A DNA stretch of 64,000 bases from Agromyces mariniharenae (GTDB taxonomy: Bacteria > Actinomycetota > Actinomycetes > Actinomycetales > Microbacteriaceae). Every line of letters starts with the position of its first letter. Within the stretch, counting starts at the first letter, position 1. The notes under the pieces were generated by a model. That model was given only the letters and a program-made list of their open reading frames with translations. It searched no databases and was not told where the DNA came from. Both the position numbers and the translations under genes were made by a program. The stretch covers positions 356,891 through 420,890 of the forward strand of contig NZ_VSSB01000001.1 in NCBI RefSeq assembly GCF_008122505.1. The letters are read 5' to 3'. Below, piece by piece: positions 62,227 to 64,000 of this stretch.

Positions 62227-63588
62227 TCACACGATAGCGGTCAGCCTCGCGACGGCCTCGACGTGATGGGTGTTCGGGAAGAGGTCGAACGCGACCACCT
62301 CGTCGAGTCCGTACCCGCGCTCCCGCAGCAGCCCGACGTCGCGGGCGAGGGCCACCGGGTCGCAGGCCACGTACACGAGCTGGCGCGGGTGCAGCTCGGC
62401 GAGCCGGTCGACGACGGCGCGCCCGGCGCCCGAGCGCGGCGGGTCGAGCACGACGGTCGCGTCGCGCAGCCGTGCCCGCTCGGCGGCGGTCGCGGCATCC
62501 GCGAGCTCGTCGAGGAAGCGGTCGACGCGCGCCGTGACCGCCCGCGATCCGACCCACTCGGCGAGGTTCGCGCCCGCGTGCTCGGTGGCTCGCGTGTCGG
62601 CCTCGACCGTCGTGATGCGCACCGCGTCGCCGAAACGGTCGCCCACGGCCGCCGCGAGCAGGCCCACGCCGCCGTAGAGGTCGAGGTTCGCTGCCCGCGG
62701 GTCGAAGAGCGCCGGATCCACGGCGTCCTGCACCGCGCGCGTGAGCGTGGCCGCCGCGCCGCGGTGCACCTGCCAGAACCCGTCGCGGTCGAGGACGAAG
62801 GTGCGGTCGCCGACGCGTTCGGTGATCGTCGGGCGCGGGCCGCGCCGCGGCATCCGCTCGACGTCGACGACCACGAGTGCCGGTTCGCCGACGCTCGGGG
62901 CGACGAGGTCGACGGCGCGCGCTCCGGGGAAGCGCGACGAGAGCGGCGCGAGCTCGTCGAGCGACGCGACGGCCAGGGGCACGGATGCCACGGGCACGAC
63001 CGTGTGGCTGCGTGCGGCGTAGGGGCCGACCGTGCCGTCCTCGGCGACCTGCAGCCGCACGCGGGTGCGCCAGCCGGTGCCGTCGGCGGACACGCCGGGC
63101 GCGAACGCGGGGTCGATCTCCTGCACCTCGACGTCGTGCTCGACCCCGCCGAAGCGGCGCAGGGCGTCGCGGAGCACCTCGGACTTGAGCGCGCGCTGGC
63201 GGTCGATGCGGATGTGGCCGAACTCCGCTCCCCCGGCGCGCCGCTCGGGCGCGCGGTCGACGGAGGCCTCGGCCCAGACGTGCTCCTGCCGGTCGGGCGA
63301 TGCCTCGAGCACCTCGAGGGTCTCGGCGCGCCAGAAGCGGTCGTGGCGGCGGTCGGTGATGCGCGCCCGCACCCGCTCGCCGGGGATCGCGTCGGGCACG
63401 AACACGACGCGGCCGTCGTGGTGCGCGACGAAGACGCCGCCGTGCGCGACGCGCTCGACGTCGAGCTCGACGACGGGTTCGTCGGCGGCCGGAGCGGCGG
63501 GCCCGCCCGGCCCGGTCGGCCCGGACGCGGGTCGCCGAGCCCCCCGGGCTCGCGGGCTCGGGCGGCGGGGGCGACGGGGCTCGGCCAT
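62227..63588 (-). CDS. RNA m5U methyltransferase, TrmA/RlmD family with TRAM domain
   Basis: 453 aa. After a 50-residue Pro/Arg-rich lead, a TRAM domain lies at ~50-110 (VVELDVERVAHGGVFVAHHDGRVVFVPDAIPGERVRARI). The SAM region has LDLYGGVGLLAAAV, and the catalytic end has VVLDPPRSGAGRAVVDRL and VYVACDPVALARDVGLL with the nucleophile Cys. The four-Cys iron-sulfur cluster of RlmD is not visible. It methylates U54-type or 23S rRNA uridines; the exact site is not determinable. ATG 63586-63588 was chosen; 46 bases separate it from divergent maf. Confidence 0.9.
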   Translation of the reverse strand: MAEPRRPRRPSPRARGARRPASGPTGPGGPAAPAADEPVVELDVERVAHGGVFVAHHDGRVVFVPDAIPGERVRARITDRRHDRFWRAETLEVLEASPDRQEHVWAEASVDRAPERRAGGAEFGHIRIDRQRALKSEVLRDALRRFGGVEHDVEVQEIDPAFAPGVSADGTGWRTRVRLQVAEDGTVGPYAARSHTVVPVASVPLAVASLDELAPLSSRFPGARAVDLVAPSVGEPALVVVDVERMPRRGPRPTITERVGDRTFVLDRDGFWQVHRGAAATLTRAVQDAVDPALFDPRAANLDLYGGVGLLAAAVGDRFGDAVRITTVEADTRATEHAGANLAEWVGSRAVTARVDRFLDELADAATAAERARLRDATVVLDPPRSGAGRAVVDRLAELHPRQLVYVACDPVALARDVGLLRERGYGLDEVVAFDLFPNTHHVEAVARLTAIV

Positions 63589-63634
63589 GCTTCGAGCATT
63601 CCACAGCCCGCGCCGGGCGCGGCAGGATGGGGGC

Positions 63635-64000
63635 ATGCGCCTCTACCTCGCCTCGACGTCGCCCGCCCGGCTCCAGACGCTGCGGGCGGCCGGCATCGAG
63701 CCGATCGCGATCGCGCCGGGCGTCGACGAGGCCGCGGCCGTCGCGGCGGCGGAGGCGGCATCCGGCACGCTCGAGGCGCCCGACATGGTGCAGCTGCTCG
63801 CGCGGCTGAAGGCCGAGGCGATCGTGGGCCGCGAGCACGACGGCGAGCCCATCGACGGGCTCATCCTCGGCGGCGACTCGGCGTTCCTCACGGGCGGCGC
63901 GATCCACGGCAAGCCGCACCTCCCCGAGGTGGCCCGCGAGCGCTGGCTGGCGCAGAACGGCAGCCACGGCGACCTGTGGTCGGGTCACTGGCTCATCGAC
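63635..64000 (+). CDS. maf: Maf family nucleotide pyrophosphatase (3' end beyond window)
   Basis: 122 codons visible, open to the right edge. MRLYLASTSPARLQTLRAAGIEPIAIAPGVDEAA is the canonical Maf N-terminus, with the active-site LASTSPARL, followed by LARLKAEAI and GLILGGDSAFLTGG. Maf proteins hydrolyse modified or canonical (d)NTPs and are tied to septation control. Six bases before the ATG is CAGGAT, a weak -10 that could make it leaderless. In related genomes maf sits next to acyl-CoA carboxylase genes; here about 4.7 kb of two-component and methyltransferase genes intervene. Confidence 0.9.
   Translation, partial: MRLYLASTSPARLQTLRAAGIEPIAIAPGVDEAAAVAAAEAASGTLEAPDMVQLLARLKAEAIVGREHDGEPIDGLILGGDSAFLTGGAIHGKPHLPEVARERWLAQNGSHGDLWSGHWLID

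Overview
The window is about 70% G+C and looks like the chromosome of a high-GC Gram-positive actinobacterium, most likely a member of the Microbacteriaceae (Agromyces/Microbacterium-like). The support is a WhiB2-type regulator, a DUF5719 protein next to a giant membrane glycosyltransferase, the gtrA/purK/purE and birA/acyl-CoA carboxylase neighbourhoods, and several start codons placed directly at a -10 box (leaderless genes). Taxonomy is inferred from gene content only. I saw no tRNA, rRNA, CRISPR array or transposase.

Layout. Bases 1-9450 are housekeeping or envelope genes: DUF5719 protein (cut by the left edge), large glycosyltransferase, whiB, galE, a small membrane protein divergent from a GlxA-type AraC regulator, manA and an acyl-CoA dehydrogenase. 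Bases 9474-52162 form one large surface-polysaccharide locus of about 35 genes. It contains two tandem O-antigen ligase/polymerase-like proteins, a flippase-like protein, a Wzm/Wzt ABC exporter whose ATPase carries a C-terminal extra domain, all four dTDP-L-rhamnose genes, about a dozen glycosyltransferases, three PLP sugar aminotransferases, an FAD oxidase, a methyltransferase, several uncharacterised multi-span membrane proteins, a secreted LGFP-repeat protein, and at the right end an LCP-type ligase that could attach the finished glycan to the wall. Bases 52159-64000 return to core genes: purE, purK, gtrA, an orphan DarT-like ADP-ribosyltransferase, a PH-domain protein, birA, acyl-CoA carboxylase beta and epsilon subunits, a three-gene two-component system, a TRAM/RlmD-type RNA methyltransferase, and maf (cut by the right edge).

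How the genes work together. The locus makes dTDP-rhamnose (rfbA, rfbC, rfbB, rfbD) and probably one or more amino sugars (aminotransferase, UDP-GlcNAc 3-dehydrogenase-like enzyme, LpxA-like and hexapeptide acyltransferases, a 4-epimerase-like SDR). Glycosyltransferases, including rhamnosyltransferase-like and WsaF-like ones, assemble the chain. Export could use the ABC transporter, the flippase/ligase proteins, or both for different glycans.

Two observations stand out. First, the 8-mer CGGATGCC/GGCATCCG occurs about once per kb on either strand, in more than one reading frame and also between genes, yet I find none from about 19.83 to 35.75 kb. That marks a probable later-acquired insert inside the polysaccharide locus. 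Second, this insert carries a GnnA/GnnB/LpxA-like set together with an L-2-hydroxyglutarate oxidase-like gene, which suggests a cofactor-recycling amino-sugar module in a monoderm bacterium. Both were judged by eye and need computation.
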